In this document: piece by piece, positions 43,001-55,248 of the stretch
Layout of the letters: each line of letters begins with the position of its first letter
Position numbering within the stretch: position 1 is the stretch's first letter
NCBI RefSeq assembly: GCF_018294505.1
Contig: NC_057800.1
Span: 479,384,530-479,448,529 of the forward strand
Direction of reading: 5' to 3'
DNA length: 64,000 nt
From: Triticum aestivum
Lineage: Eukaryota; Streptophyta; Magnoliopsida; Poales; Poaceae
Program-made: the position numbers and the translations under genes
The notes under the pieces: generated by a model
What the model was told of the DNA's origin: nothing
Database searches by the model: none
The model's input: only the letters and a program-made list of their open reading frames with translations

Positions 43001-45704
43001 ATGAGTAAGTTTGTGACACCTACACCAGCTTCTGCTAGTCGTTCTGATATGCCGCATGTTATTGATGATGTCACTTCTGCTATGCATGATACTTATGATG
43101 AAACTACCTCTATGCCTGATACTACTATGCCACTTAGTGACTTTCTTGATGAACAACTTGCTAGGGCTAGAGAGATTGAAAATATTGAATCTGATGATAC
43201 TGATGAAAGTGATGATGAAGAATCACTTGTTATTCCTAAGGGTTATCTCTTTGATCAAGAAGCTTCTTTAGCTATTTTAGCATGCCAAAATAGAACTAAA
43301 CTCAAAAGATTATTAGCTAAATGGACTAAGCAATCTTTAAATGCTAGAATGAAACCTCACCCTGCTTTTGCTACTTCACCTATCTTTGTTACTGATAAGG
43401 ATTTTATGAATTCTATGGTGATCCTGATATAATTACTTTGGTTGAGTCTGATCCTTTTCATGGTTATGAATCTGAAACTGTTGTGGCACATCTTACTAAA
43501 TTAAATAATATAGCCACCCTGTTCACTAAAGATGAGAGAACTCACTACTTTTACATCCTTAAATTTTTTCGTTATCATTAAAGGGTGATGCTAAGATATG
43601 GTTTAATTCTCTTGATCCTGGTTGTGTGCGTAGTCCCCAGGATATGATTTATTATTTCTCTGCTAAATATTTCCCTGCTCATAAGAAACAAGCCGCTTTA
43701 AGGGATATATATAATTTTGTGCAAATTGAAGAAGAGAGTCTCCCACAAGCTTGGGGGAGGCTTCTCCAATTACTTAATGCTTTGCCTGATCATCCTCTTA
43801 AGAAAAATGAAATACTTGATATCTTTTATAATGGACTAACCGATGCCTCCAGAGATTACCTGGATAGTTGTGCTGGTTCTATTTTCAGGGAAAGAACACC
43901 GGATGAAGCTGAAATTCTATTGAATAATATGTTGACAAATGAAAATAATTGGACACCTCCAGAGCCAATTCGTGAGCCTATTCCTAAACCAACTCCGAAG
44001 AAGAGGGGTATTCTATTTCTCAGTCCTGAAGATATGCAAGAGGCAAAGAAATCTATGAAAGAAAAGGGTATTAAAGCTGAAGACGTTAAGAATTTACCTC
44101 CTATTGAAGAAATACATGGTCTTAATTTACCGCCTGTTGAAGAAACATATAATCTTAATCCTGTACCTATTGAAGAAAATCATGGTCTTGATAACCCGAC
44201 ACAGGTAGTAAAGGTAAATTATCTCTATAGATATGATAAAGCTGTAATCCCAATTACTAAATTTGCTAGCCCATGCTTAGATGAGTTTGATAAATTTATG
44301 GCTAAGCAAGAAGATTTTAATGCTTATTTTGGTAGACAATTGAAATACAATTCAAATATGCTTGAACACTTGGGTGATTATATGGCTAATGTTAAAGGTG
44401 AACTTAAACTTATTAGTAAACATGCTTCTATGGTTAACACTCAAGTAGAACAAGTACGTAAAGCTCAAAATGATTTGCTCAATGAATTGAATAGTAAAGA
44501 TAATGATAATGCTGTTAGAGTGGCTACTAGAACTGGTCGAATGACTCAGGAAACTTTGTATCTTGAAGGCCACCCTAAGAGAATTGAGCAAGATTCTCAG
44601 AGAAATAATATAGATGTACCTAGTTCTTCTAAAAAGAAGAAAAAGAAAAATGATAGGACTTCGCATGCTTCTAGTGATCCTATTGTTGAAACACCTGAGA
44701 ATCCAAATGATATTTCTATTTCTGATGCTGAAACTCAATCTGGTAATGAACCTGAAACTAGTGGTAATGTTAATAATAATGTTCATGATGATGCTCAACC
44801 TAGTAATGATAATGACATAGAAATTGAACCTGTTGTTGATCTTGATAACCCACAATCAAAGAATCAATGTTATGATAAGAAAGACTTTGTTGCTAGGAAA
44901 CATGGTAAAGAAAGAGAACCATGGGTTCAGAAACCCATGTCATTTCCTCCCAAACCATCCAAGAAAAAGGATGATAAGGATTTTGAGCGCTTTGCTGAAA
45001 TGATTAGACCTATCTTTTTGCGTATGCGATTAACTGATATGCTCAAAACTAATCCTTATGCTAAGTACATGAAAGATATTATTACAAATAAAAGAAATAT
45101 ACCGGAAGCTGAAATTTCCACCATTCTTGTTAATTATACTTTTAAGGGTGGAATACCAAAGAAACTTGGAGATCCAGGAGTACCCACTATACCATGCTCC
45201 ATTAAAAGAAACTATGTTAAAACTGCTTTATGTGATCTTGGAGCCGGTGTTAGTGATATGCCTCTCTCTTTATATCGTAGACTTGATTTGAATAAGTTGA
45301 TACCTACTGAAATATCTTTACAAATGGCTGATAAATCAACTGTTATACTTGTCGGTATTTGTGAGGATGTGCCTGTTGTAGTTGCAAACATTACTATTTT
45401 AACGCATTTTGTTATTCTTGATATTCCCGAGGACGATAGTATGTCTATTATTCTTGGAAGACCCTTTTTGAATACTGCAGGGGCTGTTATTGATTGCACT
45501 AAAGGCAATGCCACTTTTCATGTTAATGGTAATGAGCATACGGTACACTTTCCGAGGAAACAACCTCAAGTTCATAGTATCAACTCTATTGGAAAAGTTC
45601 CATCGATTATATTCGGAGGTTTTGAATTCCCTCTTCCTACTGTCAAGAAGAAATATGATATTCTTATTATTGGGGATGTGCATATCCCCGTTGAGGTAAC
45701 ATAG
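43001..45704 (+). pseudogene. Gag-protease polyprotein of element G, two frameshifts
   Basis: The N-terminal part (43001-43432) is acidic (TDESDDEESLVIPKGYLFD). A short middle part (43420-43590) reads in another frame. The rest is one long frame of 692 codons (43626-45704). The capsid domain shows FNSLDPGCVRSPQDMIYYFS just across the second shift, then FPAHKKQAALRDIYNFVQIE and LLNALPDHPLKKNEILDIFY (plant gag, PF03732). A Lys-rich patch follows near residue 337 (KKKKKKND). Then comes the aspartic protease: ALCDLGAGVSDMPLSLYRRL, MADKSTVILVGICEDVPVVV and SIILGRPFLNTAGAVIDC (residues about 525-650). The shifts lie near 43410-43430 and in base runs near 43570-43590. The Asp-Leu-Gly-Ala active-site form is common in this lineage. 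The frame ends with no polymerase. Confidence 0.88.
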
Positions 45705-46487
45705 GGTTATTCGAAATTTCTCCGGTTCCATGTTATTCGGAATGAGTTCGTTAACAAGACTTGATCAACCTTGTTAGTGGATTCCTTTTGATGATCATGA
45801 GATGGATGAAACTAGAAGGCATAACCTTCTGTACCCCACTTTTACTTTCCGTTACTTATATTAAATAAATAAAAATAAATATTTTTCTGTCTGTTATCTG
45901 ATTATCCGTGCAATATAAAAATACCCCGAAAATAAAAGTTCTCCAAATGCCCTGAAATTTAAATATGATTTTTTTCCAGAATATTTGAGAATATTTGGCA
46001 CTGAGAACACAGCAGGGGGGTCAACCACCTGCCCACGAGGGTGGAGGGCGCGCCCTAACCCCTGGGCGCGCTCCCCTGCCTCGTGGGCCCACGGTGACCC
46101 TCCTCCACTTATCCATTCACCCATACACTTCATCTTCCTCCCCCAAACACGAATAACCAACTCAAACCCGAGTCGAAGCTCGTTTTGCTGCCATTTTTGA
46201 TCTCCTTGCTCAAAGCACCTCTCACAAAACTGCTTGGGGAGATTGTTCCTTGGTATGTGACTCCTCCATTGGTCCAATTAGTTTTTGTTCTAGTGCTTTA
46301 TTCATTGCAAATTTGTGTTGCTTAGGTGACCCTGTTCTTGAGCTTGCATGTCAAATTTATATGGTCAAAAGTAGTTTTGATGCATGATATAGGCCCTAGG
46401 CACTTGTAGGAGTAGTTGCTATCAATATTATTTAGTTTGGTTTACTTTTATTTTGAAGTTACTAAAAATTTCAGATTTTTTCAGAAA
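45705..46487 (+). other. Spacer before ORF2 of element G
   Basis: A non-coding stretch with a GC-rich centre (46010-46110, CCCACGAGGGTGGAGGGCGC) that resembles LTR promoter regions of the same lineage. It then turns CT-rich and ends with TTTTTTCAG, like a splice acceptor just before the ORF2 start. It could hold an internal promoter or an intron for ORF2 expression; that is inference. Confidence 0.5.
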
Positions 46488-46832
46488 ATGATGAGGAGAC
46501 TTTTGAGGGGCTCATCGAGCCAAAGCTCGAAGGAAAAGGCACCAAAGCCTAAGTATAATCTGCCTCGCACCGCGGAGGTTCGGGCGTGTGAATGGCCTTC
46601 CGAGGATTTCTTGAGAGCCGCCGGGATTTATGAAGATTTTCATGAATTGGCTCATAATGCAGGCCTCACCGCTTTCCTCCATGACCAATGCAATCAGTAT
46701 CTCTTACTCACAAATACCTTTGTGCCAAACTTTCATTTTCATTCTAGGAACTCACCACCTACGGCGGAGTTTCATTTATATGATGAGCATAAGGAGATGC
46801 CACTTTATGATTTTTGTCGGATTTGTCTAGAC

Positions 46833-46837
46833 CCTTT
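46833..46837. repeat. Target site duplication of solo LTR D2, left copy (CCTTT)
   Basis: CCTTT is repeated at 49335-49339. This shows that 46838-49334 is a complete unit inserted as an LTR retrotransposon, reduced to one LTR. Confidence 0.93.
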
Positions 46838-46840
46838 TGT

Positions 46841-46868
46841 AACATCCCAAATTTTCAATTTGGAATGT
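46841..46868 (+). repeat. Terminal hairpin of LTR D2
   Basis: Directly after TGT the sequence AACATCCCAAATT-TTC-AATTTGGAATGTT forms a stem of about 13 pairs with one or two mismatches around a three-base loop. Confidence 0.75.
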
Positions 46869-48001
46869 TATACATTAGACCATCATTGCATATCATAATT
46901 TAATTGCTTTTGGTTTTGATCCTAGAAATTCCACGCAACTCAAGGACCCACGGAGAGAGTTGGGGATTTCGTTATTTTCATATTTGGGTTTTCTCAAATT
47001 TTGCGAATAGGATCATTTGATTTTAATTATTTTATCATCAATTATTTCTATTACAAAAATAAGAGAGAGGGAATAAAATGACTTTCCCAAAATAAAGAAA
47101 TATTGAGGATTTAATAATAAAATCAAATAAGATTTTATTTCGGAGTTTTTCGGTATTTTTTTGAATTTAGGAAAAATGTGCGTTTTTCAAAATTGCATTT
47201 AGGCCCCAAATAAATGTTCACCTTGTGCGGCTAGATTTTAGAAGCCCGGGAAAATTTATTTCGAGATTTTTGGAGTCCGTTTAGTATTTCTTTTATTTGT
47301 TTTTGTGCGCGGAATAATTTATAAAAAAACGCGAACCGACTTTGGGCCGTACCCGAGCGGGACTCCGCCCGGGGGCAGCCTTTATAAGCCGCCCGACCCG
47401 ACCCGCCAGCCCACCGCGCCCGAAACCCTAGCCGCCGCCCGCCGCCGCCGCCGTCGCCGCCAGACCCGCCGCCCGAGGTCAACCTCGTTTTAGCCGCCTA
47501 TTTTTTTTAAAAAAGAGAAAAAAAGAAAAAAGTCACGGTTTTTTTAGTTTCGGTTTTTTAAAATAGATCGATTTTTCCGATTTATTTATTTAGCGAGCGT
47601 TCGTCCATTCGTTCGTTCTAGCGAATGTTCGTCATTTTTCTTTTTCTCGGATTAAATCCGCGATTTTTCTGATCGCGATTCATGATCCGATTTTTGTTTT
47701 AGTATAACTTTTCGCTCGTTTATCGGAATCAGGCGATTCAAGCACCTGAAGTTTCGTCTCAAAACCCTCTATCCATTTAACCAACTTAAACAAGTTTTTG
47801 CCATTGTAAAAATTGCCCTAGATCCAGAATAGTAAACGAAGCTTGTTTCTTTTGCCGTTTGACTTTCGTTGCTTCGTTTGATTTGATTCTTTTTGCAAAC
47901 CAGAGTTCTTAAGTTGAACCTTCTGGTTAGATCTCCTATTTGAGTTTTACCCATGCATTAGATGAATACTTATTGTATGCTTTTTTGTTTGTCTGCGATA
48001 G

Positions 48002-49070
48002 AATACCCGGAGTGCGCCGCCTGTTACTTCGAATCTCTAGGTTTCGCGGATCATCAGCAAGGCAAGTAACACTTTGATCATACCTCCTACTACCCAGTTT
48101 TATTGCATTAGATCAATCCTTAAACATTGCATGATTAGGATCTAATTAAATTGTGGGATGGGAAGTAGTTGAGGTAGTACCTATTACCTGTTGTATTATC
48201 AAACCTTTGGGAGTTACTTCTACGTTTGCCTATTGTGCCATGCTAAGCTAGTAGACGTGGATTGGGTGAGTGATATCCATGACAGATGTGAGTTTGTTAA
48301 TTAATGGTTTATCTAAGGTGGCAACTTAAACACATATCTGGGTGGATTGAGGTACCTGGGTATTCCAGGATTGCCTGTTTTTCTTTATGGACCGCCACCC
48401 AGGCCCAAAGGGACCACGACATTTTTCATACTAGAAACTTCCGTGTGCAGCCACAAGCTATTATGGGCTCTAGCATAGTTGATTAAGTCGTGCGAACTCT
48501 TACAGGGTAGACTAGCAGATGTAGGGGAAGGTAGGTGTAACAGTCTATCCATCGTAAGGTGCTAGAGCTTCTGAAAGACTATGTCTCGGTCATCCGTTTC
48601 TCAAACACCATGTAGTGCGAGAAACCAAACGGAGGCGATCGAGTCTTGTGGGGAAAAGTGCGCAAACCTCTGTAGAGTGTATAAACTAATCATGGTTAGC
48701 CGTGTCCCCGGTTATGGACAGCTTGAGTATCTAGTAGTTGGATTATCATGTGAATCTCAACATGTTACCCTAAGATTTAATTTTGTTGGGTTTGTTTAAT
48801 GATGATGCTTAATTGGGATTGAGAATGCTGTCAACCATTCTCAATGTTTAACAACTACCATGATAGTCAAATAAAATTTATTCCTTTGCAGTAGGGAAAA
48901 TTTGGATTTTCGCAAAACTGTAACCATAGAGCTTTCCACCAGCCAAATATGCATATAGTATAGCTGTTTTATTCCATTACTCTCTATGTGTTACTTTGCC
49001 AGCATATTCCATGTGCTGACTCGTTTCGGGCTGCAACGTTAATGTTGCAGACTTTTCAGACGATGATTAA
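48002..49070 (+). other. Candidate spliced small ORF inside LTR D2
   Basis: The exon at 48002-48061 (60 bases, preceded by CTGCGATAG) reads Y-P-E-C-A-A-C-Y-F-E-S-L-G-F-A-D-H-Q-Q and leaves one base at AAG|GCAAGT. The exon at 49051-49070, after GTTGCAG, completes Asp and reads F-S-D-D-D-stop. Compared with D1 the lengths and phases are identical. Of 18 base differences in the two exons I count 12 at third codon positions, and most amino-acid changes are mild (Phe/Tyr, Arg/His, Glu/Asp). The intron is 989 bases. The first exon with the initiator is not identified. Coding is inferred from this pattern only. Confidence 0.42.
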
Positions 49071-49959
49071 GGAGTTTTAGGTCGTGGTTCTATACTCAGT
49101 GATGCCGTTGGAGTTGATGGACTCACTTATCTTCCAAGCCTTCCGCTGTTATAGTTATTAGATGGCCTTAAGCCATATTTATTGTAATAGGCTCTCTATT
49201 GAGACACTCGATGTAATAAGTGTGTGATTGCTACTCTGTTATAAATCCTCCGAGTACCGTGTGGTGTCAGCATTACTGATCCAGGGATGACACTTGAGCA
49301 CAGAGATCAGACTGTTTGAGGTCTGGTCGCTACACCTTTTGAGGGCAAGACAGAAGAACCACAACGTGATGATGTGGAGGGTTTTATTGATACTATCACT
49401 GTAGGGGAAACAAGGAAGATTTCTGATGCACGAATGACTAGCATACATTTTCCTGTTTTATGTTACTTTGCATTATTTGCTAGTCGTTGCTTAATTGGTC
49501 GCAGAAACTATGGAAACCTTAGTATCCCTGATATTATTATTTTGCTCCAAGGTTTATATGGTGATAACACTTTTTAGTATGGGCGGCATTATTGCCAAAC
49601 GGTTAAGTCTGAACCGTACCAAGGGCCCCATCTTTGGAGGCATCTATGCCTCATGCCTAGCTGCACATTTTAACATACCTATTAGGCATTCTGAGAAGGA
49701 AGAAAAAGTGCTGCCTCGTGTTTATATAGATTATAAAAGTATGGTGGCACATGATTTTATTGTTAAGAATAGGGAAGGAGAACTTAAATATCAATTGTTC
49801 TTTAATAAACACCATCCTGAGACTATTACCCTGCCTGCTCCTTCTTTGTTTGATTTGTCTGTAGGCACGTACCTTGTTCCGTTGAAGGCTATTCATGCCT
49901 ACCGGAACCCTGCACCAGCTGAGAAGCCAGAGACGGAACCACAAGTTGATCCTTCATGA

Positions 49960-52114
49960 CAGTCTAATTACCAGTGGGATCCGGAGATGATTTTCAGCTA
50001 GTGGCAATCGGAGTCTTCCTCTTTTGCATTGCAATATGACCCCAACTATTATTATGGATATCCGCCAGGCCAGCCGTGGCCATAGACCAATTTAGGCCAA
50101 AAGCCTAAGCTTGGGGGAGTACGTATTTCCCACCGACATTACATTTATGCTCACACACTCATTGCTAGATGTCGGTGCTCATGCTTTTTCATTGTATCAT
50201 CCATGCTAGTTTATTTTCCTTTTTATGCTTTCTTCTTGTGTGTTTAATAAACCTTAAGAAAAAACCAAAAAATTAGTTGTAGCTTTTAATTAGTTTAATT
50301 TCCATGCTTGTAGTAGTAATTAAAAAGAAAACCCCAAAAAATTTCCTGTTCTTCTTTTGCTTGTTGGGAGCTTTCCCGTGTAAATAGTTTTATTTCTTTT
50401 CTTTTCTTTGGGGGTCGATAGGAGAAGACCATAATTAAATTGTTGAAGTGGCTCTTATATGCATTATTGTTGATCTGACAAAAGATCCCATATTGCCTTG
50501 TCTTCTCCTGTTTATTGAATGCCTGCAGATTCCAGCTTAGTCCAATGCAGGTGCACTATTATTATTATTCACATCGTTCGGTCATGCAAGTGAAAGGCAA
50601 TTATGATGTTATATGATGGACTGGCTGAGACGAGAAAAGATGGTATGAACTCGACCTCTTTTGTTTTTGTAAATATGATTAGTTCATCGTTCCTGATTCA
50701 GCCTATTATGAATAAACATGTTTGCAATGACAATTAGAGATCATAGTTTCTTGTGCCATGCTTGATTAGCTATGAGTTATAATGGTTTACCTTGCGTGCC
50801 AACATGCTATTAAAATGGTTACGATGTGGTATGATAGGGTGGTATCCTCCTCTGAATGATTTAAGTGACTTGACTTGGCACATGTTCACGCATGTAGTTG
50901 AAACAAAATCAACATAGCCTTCACGATATTTATTTTCATGGTGGATTATATCCTACTCATGCTTGCATTCGGTGTTTATTAATTTTAATGCATGTTCATG
51001 ACTGTTGTCGCTCTCTAGCTGGTCGCTTCCCAGTCTTTTGCTAGCCTTCACCTGTACTAAGCGGGAATACTGCTTGTGCATCCAAACTCCTTAAACCCCA
51101 AAGTTATTCCACATGAGTCCACTATACCTACCTATATACAATATCTACCTGCCGTTCCAAGTAAATTTGTATAAGCCAAACTCTAAACCTTCAAATAAAT
51201 ATCCTGTTTTGTATACTCGAATAGCTCATGTATCAACTAGGTCTGCCTGTATCTTCCATGTTAGGCAGGTTATTCTCAAGAGGAGTGGACTCCGCTCCTC
51301 ACTCACGAGATAAATGGCTGGTCACCGGGATGCGCAGTCCCATGCTTTATGCAAACTAAATCAAAATAATTGCAAACAAAACCCCCTGGGACTCTTGTTA
51401 GTTGGAGGCACTCGTTGTTTCGAGCAAGCCATGGATTGATGCTTGTTGGTGGAAGGGGGAGTATAAACTTTACCATTTTGTTTGGGAACCGCATATAATG
51501 TGTATAGCATGGAAGATATCGCCATCTCTTGGTTGTTATGTTGACAATGAAAGTATACCGCTCAAAATATATTCACCTCTATTTCAAAACCGAGCTCTGG
51601 CACCTCTACAAATCCCTGCTTCCCTCTGCGAAGGGCATATCTATTTACTTTTATGTTGAGTCATCATCCTCTTATTAAAAAGCACCAGTTGGAGAGCACC
51701 GCTGCCATTTGCATTCATTACTGTTAGTTTACATTGAGTATGACTTGACTGGATCTCTTTTACCATGAATTATAATGTCTATCCAGTCCTTGGTCTTCAA
51801 AGGTGCTCTGCATTTATGTTTTGCGGTCTCATAAAGGCTAGCGAGATACCACCTTGTTATATCATATTATGGTTGTTTTGAGAAAGTGTTGTCATCCGAG
51901 ATTTATTATTATGGCTTGCTAGTTGATTATGCTATTGATATGAGTAAACTTAAGACCTATGCGTTATTGAGAATGTGGTTAGTTATAATCTTTGCTGAAA
52001 ACTTGAATGCTGGCTTTATATATTTACAATAACAAGAGCAAACAGAGTTTGTAAAAGTTTTTCTTTATCACTTTCAGTTTATCAACTGAATTGCTTGAGG
52101 ACAAGCAAAGGTTT
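49960..52114 (+). other. 3' untranslated region of element G
   Basis: About 2.1 kb without supportable ORFs. Near its start is an internal purine-tract copy, AAGCTTGGGGGAGTAC (50107-50122), followed by an inverted repeat CACCGACAT (50130-50138) ... ATGTCGGTG (50168-50176). Short frames around 51110-51660 are chance frames. Confidence 0.7.
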
Positions 52115-52128
52115 AATCTTGGGGGAGT
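52115..52128 (+). other. Polypurine tract of element G
   Basis: AATCTTGGGGGAGT directly precedes the 3' LTR start TGATACG. Confidence 0.82.
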
Positions 52129-53500
52129 TGATACGTCTCCAACGTATCTACTTTTCCAAACACTTTTGCCCTTGTTTTGGACTCTAACTCGCATGATTTG
52201 AATGGAACTAACCCGGACAGATGCTGTTTTCAGCAGAATTACCATGGTGTTATTTATGTGCAGTAGCAAACGTTCTCGGAATGACCTGAAACTTCACGGA
52301 GCCACTTTTCAGAAAATAAGAAAAATACCTGCCAAAGATGAAGGCTAGGGGGCCCACCGTCTCTCCACGAGGGTGGGGGCGCGCCTGCCCCCCTAGGGCG
52401 CCCCCTACCTCGTGGGCCCCCTGTTGCCTCTCCGACTCCAACTCCACCTCCATATATTGAGTTTCGGGGGAAAAAATCAGAGAGAAGAAATCATCGCGTT
52501 TTACGATACGGAGCCGCCGCCAAGCCCTAAAACCTCTCGGGAGGGCTGATCTGGAGTCCGTTCGGGGCTCCGAAGAGGGGAATCCGTCGCCATCGTCATC
52601 ATCAACCATCCTCCATCACCAATTTCATGATGCTCACCGCCTTGCGTGAGTAATTCCATCGTAGGCTTGCTGGACGGTGATGGGTTGGATGGGATCTATC
52701 ATGTAATCGAGTTAGTTTTGTTAGGGTTTGATCCCTAGTGTCCACTATGTTCTGAGATTGATGTTGCTATGACTTTGCTATGCTTAATGCTTGTCACTAG
52801 GGCCCGAGTGCCATGATTTCAGATCTGAACCTATTATGTTTTCATCAATATATGAGTGTTCTTGATCCTATGTTGCAAGTCTATAGTCACCTATTATGTG
52901 TTATGGTCCGTTAACCCCGAAGTGATAATAATCGGGATACTTACCGGTGATGACCGTAGTTTGAGGAGTTCATGTATTCACTATGTGTTAATGCTTTGTT
53001 CCGGCTCTCTATTAAAAGGAGGCCTTAATATCCCTTAGTTTCCGTAAGGACCCCGCTGCCATGGGAGGGTATGACAAAAGATGTCATGCAAGTTCTTTTC
53101 CATAAGCACGTATGACTATATTCGAAATACATGCCTACATTATATCAATGAACTGGAGCTAGCTCTGTGTCACCCTAGGTTATGACTGTTACATGATGAA
53201 CCGCATCCGGCATAATTCTCCATCACTGATCCATTGCCTACGAGCTTTTCGTATATTGTTCTTCGCTTATTTACTTTTCTGTTGCTATTGCTATCATCAC
53301 TACAAAATACCAAAAACATTACTTTTACTATTGTTACCTTTTGTTACCGTTATCACTACTATCATATTACTTTGCTACTAAACACTTTGCTGCAAATATT
53401 AAGTTTCCAGGTGTGGTTGAATTGACAACTCAGCTGCTAATACTTGAGAATATTCTTTGGCTCCCCTTGTGTCGAATCAATAAATTTGGGTTGAATACTC
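52129..53500 (+). repeat. 3' LTR of element G, cut by Copia A
   Basis: Matches 41407-42779. The last 44 bases of the LTR (ACCCTCGAAAATTGTTGCGA onwards in the 5' copy) are missing because Copia A begins at 53501. They should lie beyond A and H. Confidence 0.9.
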
Positions 53501-55234
53501 TGAAGGAAATATGCCCTAGAGGCAATAATAAAGTTATTATTTATTTCCTTATATCATGATAAATGTTTATTATTCATGCTAGAATTGTATTAACCGGAAA
53601 CATAATACATGTGTGAATACATAGACAAATAGATTGTCACTAGTATGCCTCTACTTGACTAGCTCGTTGATCAAAGATGGTTATGTTTCCTGACCATAGA
53701 CATGAGTTGTCATTTGATCAATGGGGTCACATCATTAGGAGAATGATGTGATTGACATGACCCATTCCGTTAGCTTAGCACCCGATCGTTTAGTATGTTG
53801 CTATTGCTTCTTCATGACTTATACATGTTCCTATGACTATGAGATTATGCAACTCCTGTTTACCAAAGGAACACTTTGTGTGCTACCAAACATCACAACA
53901 TAACTGGGTGATTATAAAGGTGCTCTACAGGTGTCTCTGAAGGTACTTGTTGGGTTGGCGTATTTCGAGATTAGGATTTGTCACTCCGATTGTCGGAGAG
54001 GTATCTCCGGGCCCTCTCGGTAATGCACATCACTTAAGCCTTCCAAGCATTGCAACTAATGAGTTAGTTGTGGGATAGTGTATTACGGAACGAGTAAAGA
54101 GACTTGCCGGTAATGAGATTGAACTAGGTATTGAGATACCGACGATCGAATCTCGGGCAAGTAACATACCGATGACAAAGGGAACAACGTATGTTGTTGT
54201 GCGGTTTGACCGATAAAGATCTTCGTTGAATATGTGGGATCCAATATGAGCATCCAGGTTCCGCTATTGGTTATTGACCGGAGACGTGTCTCGGTCATGT
54301 CTACATAGTTCTCGAACCCGTAGGGTCCGCACGCTTAACGTTACGATGACGGTTATATTATGAGTTTATATGCTTTGATGTACCGAAGGTTGTTCGGAGT
54401 CCCGGATGTGATCAAGGACATGACGAGGAGTCTCAAAATGGTCGAGACATGAAGATTGATATATTGGAAGCCTATGTTTGGATGTCGGAAGTGTTCCGGG
54501 TGAAATCGGGATTTTACCTGAGTACCGGGAGGTTACCGGAACCCCCCGGGAGCTTAATGGGCCTATAAGGGCCTTAGTGGAAATAGAGGAAAGCAAGGGG
54601 AGTGTGGGGCGCGCCCCCCAAGGCCCAAACCGAATTGGTTTAGGGCAAGGGGGGCCGGCCCCCTCTTTCCTTCTTCCCCTCTCTCTTTCCTTCTCCCCAA
54701 TCCTATTCCAACTAGGAAAGGGGGGAGTCCTACTCCCGGTGGGAATAGGACTCTTCCTGGCGCGCCTTCTCCCTGGCCAGCCGCACCCCCCTTGCTCCTT
54801 TATATACGGGGGCAGGGGGCACCCCATAGACACAACAATTGATCATTTGATCCTTTAGCCGTGTGCGGTGCCCCCCTCCACCATAGTCCACCTCGATATT
54901 ACTGTAGTGGTGCTTAGGCGAAGCCTTGCGTCGGTAGAACATCAACATCGTCACCACACTGTCGTGCTGACGAAACTCTCCCTCAACACTCGGCTGGATC
55001 GGAGTTCGAGGGACGTCATCGGGCTGAACATGTGCTGAACTAGGACGTGTCGTACGTTCGATACTTGATCGGTCGGATCATGAAGACGTACGACTACATC
55101 AACCACGTTATGCTAACACTTCCGCTTTCAGTCTACGAGGGTACGTAGACAACACTCTCCCCTCTCGTTGCTATGCATCACCATGATCTTGCGTGTGCGT
55201 GGGAATTTTTTTGAAATTACTACGTTCCCCAACA
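53501..55234 (+). repeat. 5' LTR of element A
   Basis: 1734 bases from TGAAGGAAATATGCC to TACGTTCCCCAACA, homologous to B over its whole length but diverged in the GC-rich part (54540-54780). The TATA box TTTATATAC is at 54799-54807. Frames at 54366-54957 are chance. Confidence 0.92.
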
Positions 55235-55235
55235 G

Positions 55236-55248
55236 TGGCATCAGAGCC
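55236..55248 (+). other. Primer binding site of element A
   Basis: TGGCATCAGAGCC follows the LTR by one base and is close to the Met-tRNA consensus TGGTATCAGAGC. Confidence 0.82.

Larger units (their letters stand above)
46838..49334 (+). mobile_element. Complete solo LTR D2 (Gypsy-type, 2.5 kb)
   Basis: It starts TGTAACATCCC and ends GGTCGCTACA, flanked by CCTTT duplications, with no primer site or coding region of a retroelement. The solo LTR arose by recombination between the two LTRs of a full element. Promoter features are a GC-rich block with TTTATAAG at 47381-47388 and a following CT-rich leader. It contains the split ORF described at 48002-49070 and is the intact relative of D1 (10263-12321). 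Confidence 0.88.
46488..49959 (+). pseudogene. ORF2 of element G, split by solo LTR D2 and a 1-base insertion
   Basis: The ORF begins MMRRLLRGSSSQSSKEKAPK and continues NLPRTAEVRACEWPSEDFLR and HDQCNQYLLLTNTFVPNFHF to LDPF at 46838, where D2 is inserted. It resumes at 49338 with EGKTEEPQRDDVEGFIDTI, ISDARMTSIHFPVLCYFALF and IPDIIILLQGLYGDNTF, then hits a stop because of an extra T in the run at 49571-49575. In the shifted frame it continues SMGGIIAKRLSLNRTKGPIF to a normal end at 49959. Its position and content resemble the Athila ORF1-type/putative plant transposon protein found after gag-pol in Triticeae Athila relatives. The biochemical role is unknown. Confidence 0.72.
41407..53500 (+). 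mobile_element. Athila-type Gypsy element G (no polymerase)
   Basis: A plus-strand element with a 5' LTR at 41407-42823, an Asp-tRNA primer site, gag-protease (43001-45704), a second ORF (46488-49959), a long 3' untranslated region, a purine tract at 52115-52128 and a 3' LTR cut after 1372 bases by Copia A. No reverse transcriptase, RNase H or integrase is present. A solo LTR of family D sits in ORF2. G inserted into the integrase region of Copia F. Its right target duplication is outside the window. Confidence 0.88.

Noticed and set aside
45215..45260. Asp-Leu-Gly-Ala in the protease active site of G (and E) as a lost or novel catalytic site
   Set aside because: This form is common in plant Athila-group Gypsy proteins as far as I know, so it is a lineage feature and not evidence of a new enzyme.
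43626..45704. Possible envelope-like gene in element G
   Set aside because: Neither the gag-protease frame nor ORF2 shows a signal peptide or transmembrane segment. The domains seen are capsid and protease.
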